A stretch of 6,604 bases of DNA, taken from Treponema sp. (GTDB taxonomy: Bacteria; Spirochaetota; Spirochaetia; Treponematales; Treponemataceae). The stretch is taken from positions 1 through 6,604 of the forward strand of contig JAILNT010000262.1 in assembly GCA_024691265.1 (NCBI GenBank), given 5' to 3'. This document shows positions 5,823 through 6,604 of the stretch, piece by piece; positions within the stretch are counted from its first letter, which is position 1, and each line of letters opens with the position of its first letter. The notes under the pieces are model-generated. The model was not told where the DNA came from and made no database searches. It saw nothing but the letters and a program-made list of their open reading frames with translations. The position numbers and the translations under genes are program-made.

Positions 5823-5849
5823 TGTGGACTTATAAAGCTTATCCACAAA
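5823..5849. terminator. Inverted repeat between convergent genes, containing a perfect DnaA-box match
   Basis: TTGTGGA (5823-5829) and TCCACAA (5842-5848) form a 7-bp stem with a 12-nt loop between two convergent genes. A T-rich stretch follows on the minus-strand side, so it may act as a terminator for the C39-like gene. The right arm with its flank reads TTATCCACA (5839-5847), the consensus DnaA box. The left arm is an imperfect inverted copy. The right arm overlaps the last codons of the peptidase gene, so part of it is set by coding sequence. Confidence 0.35.
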
Positions 5850-6495
5850 CAATAGCCCAATTTCTGAAAAATATTTTATATCCTCCTTCATTCCATAATT
5901 GGATAAATTCTTTGTAGCTGTAATATCTGTTACCTTCTAAGCAATTATTATCGATAATTGTTTTTCGCTGATTCTCTGGATTTTTTTCTTGCATAGAATC
6001 ATATAGCATAAAACCATTTTCATCATATCCAAGAACAGTAACATAATGAAGAACATGATGTATTTTTATTAGGCAAATAACAGGCTTGCCTTGAAAGACT
6101 GTTTCTTTTAGCCAATCGATTTTATCTTCATCAGATTTATGTTTTAACACATATTCTTTAATTTTTATTCCATTTTCATGTAATTGATTCACAACACCCT
6201 GTGGAAATGTAAGATTTTTATAAATACGCCATTTCATCTCTTTTGCAAGAATTTCAGGTTCTTTATTTTCCTGTTGCAGAATGTTTATAACTGCCATAAC
6301 TGAATAAGGACCACAATTATTCATTGTCTGCCGATAAAAAAGATTTCTATCCATTTTCAAATAATATTTATCACCAAAAATTTTGTCAGGTTTTGGTATA
6401 AAAGAAGGAATTCCTCTTCCAAAACATAATAGAAGCAGTGAAAAAACAAATAAAATTAACAAGATATATATTAATAATTTTTTTATCTTCTGCAT
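5839..6495 (-). CDS. Membrane-anchored C39-like cysteine peptidase
   Basis: Predicted thiol protease of the papain-like C39/C39-like fold, tethered to the membrane with its domain outside. Numbered from ATG 6495 (218 residues): one N-terminal hydrophobic segment at about 7-25 after a basic start, a short proline-containing linker, then the peptidase domain. The site signature is Q56 and C61 in RQTMNNCGPYSVMAV, H150 in HVLHYVTVLGYDENG, and D166 in FMLYDS, giving a complete Cys-His-Asp set with the oxyanion Gln. There is no ABC transporter domain, unlike bacteriocin-processing C39 exporters, so a stand-alone envelope role is likely; its substrate is unknown. I chose ATG 6495 because AAAGAG lies 6 nt upstream. 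An ATG at 6513 has no binding site. AT-rich sequence upstream (TATTATTATACT on the minus strand, about 6540-6529) could hold a -10 box but no good -35. Confidence 0.85.
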   Translation of the reverse strand: MQKIKKLLIYILLILFVFSLLLLCFGRGIPSFIPKPDKIFGDKYYLKMDRNLFYRQTMNNCGPYSVMAVINILQQENKEPEILAKEMKWRIYKNLTFPQGVVNQLHENGIKIKEYVLKHKSDEDKIDWLKETVFQGKPVICLIKIHHVLHYVTVLGYDENGFMLYDSMQEKNPENQRKTIIDNNCLEGNRYYSYKEFIQLWNEGGYKIFFRNWAIVCG

Positions 6496-6604
6496 TTTAC
6501 ACTCTTTATACATAAAATTTACTGTTTAAGTATAATAATACCATCTTAAAAAAGTTTCATAGAAATGGTAAATCTTCAATTATTATTATATCATAATATG
6601 TGTA

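Noticed and set aside
5839..5847. Perfect DnaA-box match TTATCCACA as an origin signal
   Set aside because: It is a single box, with no cluster, no dnaA or dnaN nearby, and it overlaps the last codons of the peptidase gene; likely coincidental or part of a terminator stem.
1..6604. CRISPR array, tRNA, rRNA, insertion-sequence ends
   Set aside because: No regularly spaced direct repeats, no cloverleaf or ribosomal RNA segments, and no transposase or paired terminal repeats were seen.

Overview
The window is AT-rich, with compact genes, strong AAGGAG-type ribosome binding sites and lysine/asparagine-rich proteins. Together with the mix of a spirochaete-style lipoprotein and small secreted proteins of unknown family, this suggests a host-associated or rumen/gut Treponema-like bacterium. 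That placement is inference; no marker gene is present.

Layout. (1) Positions 1-2878, plus strand: the last 32 codons of an unidentified gene, probably the Mod methyltransferase of a type III restriction-modification system. It is followed with no spacer by a complete Res-like helicase-nuclease of 925 residues. (2) Positions 2879-3021: a convergent intergenic region with an 11-bp perfect hairpin, probably a bidirectional terminator. (3) Positions 3022-5151, minus strand, in transcription order: a SIMPL-domain (DUF541) lipoprotein, a small signal-peptide protein, a very small gene split over two frames at an A AAA AAG heptamer, and a 209-residue protein with a C-terminal membrane anchor. (4) Positions 5190-5419, minus strand: the decayed 3' end of a gene with an HELCH zinc-protease-like motif. 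It also ends at an A-run, where a -1 shift would add a hydrophobic tail. (5) Positions 5481-5821, plus strand: a good sigma-70 promoter, a strong Shine-Dalgarno site and an 87-residue protein of unknown family. (6) Positions 5839-6495, minus strand and convergent to it: a membrane-anchored C39-like cysteine peptidase.

The restriction system forms one functional unit that starts outside the window. The small split gene and the tail-anchored gene are 6 nt apart and are probably co-transcribed. The other genes show no clear shared pathway; this looks like an accessory stretch of short, poorly characterised genes with at least one gene remnant. The points most worth a second look are the two A-run -1 frameshift candidates on the same strand (3798-3804 and 5260-5267). 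They could be programmed recoding, phase-variable tracts, ordinary decay or single-A assembly errors. No complete new defence or mobile system can be demonstrated from the sequence.
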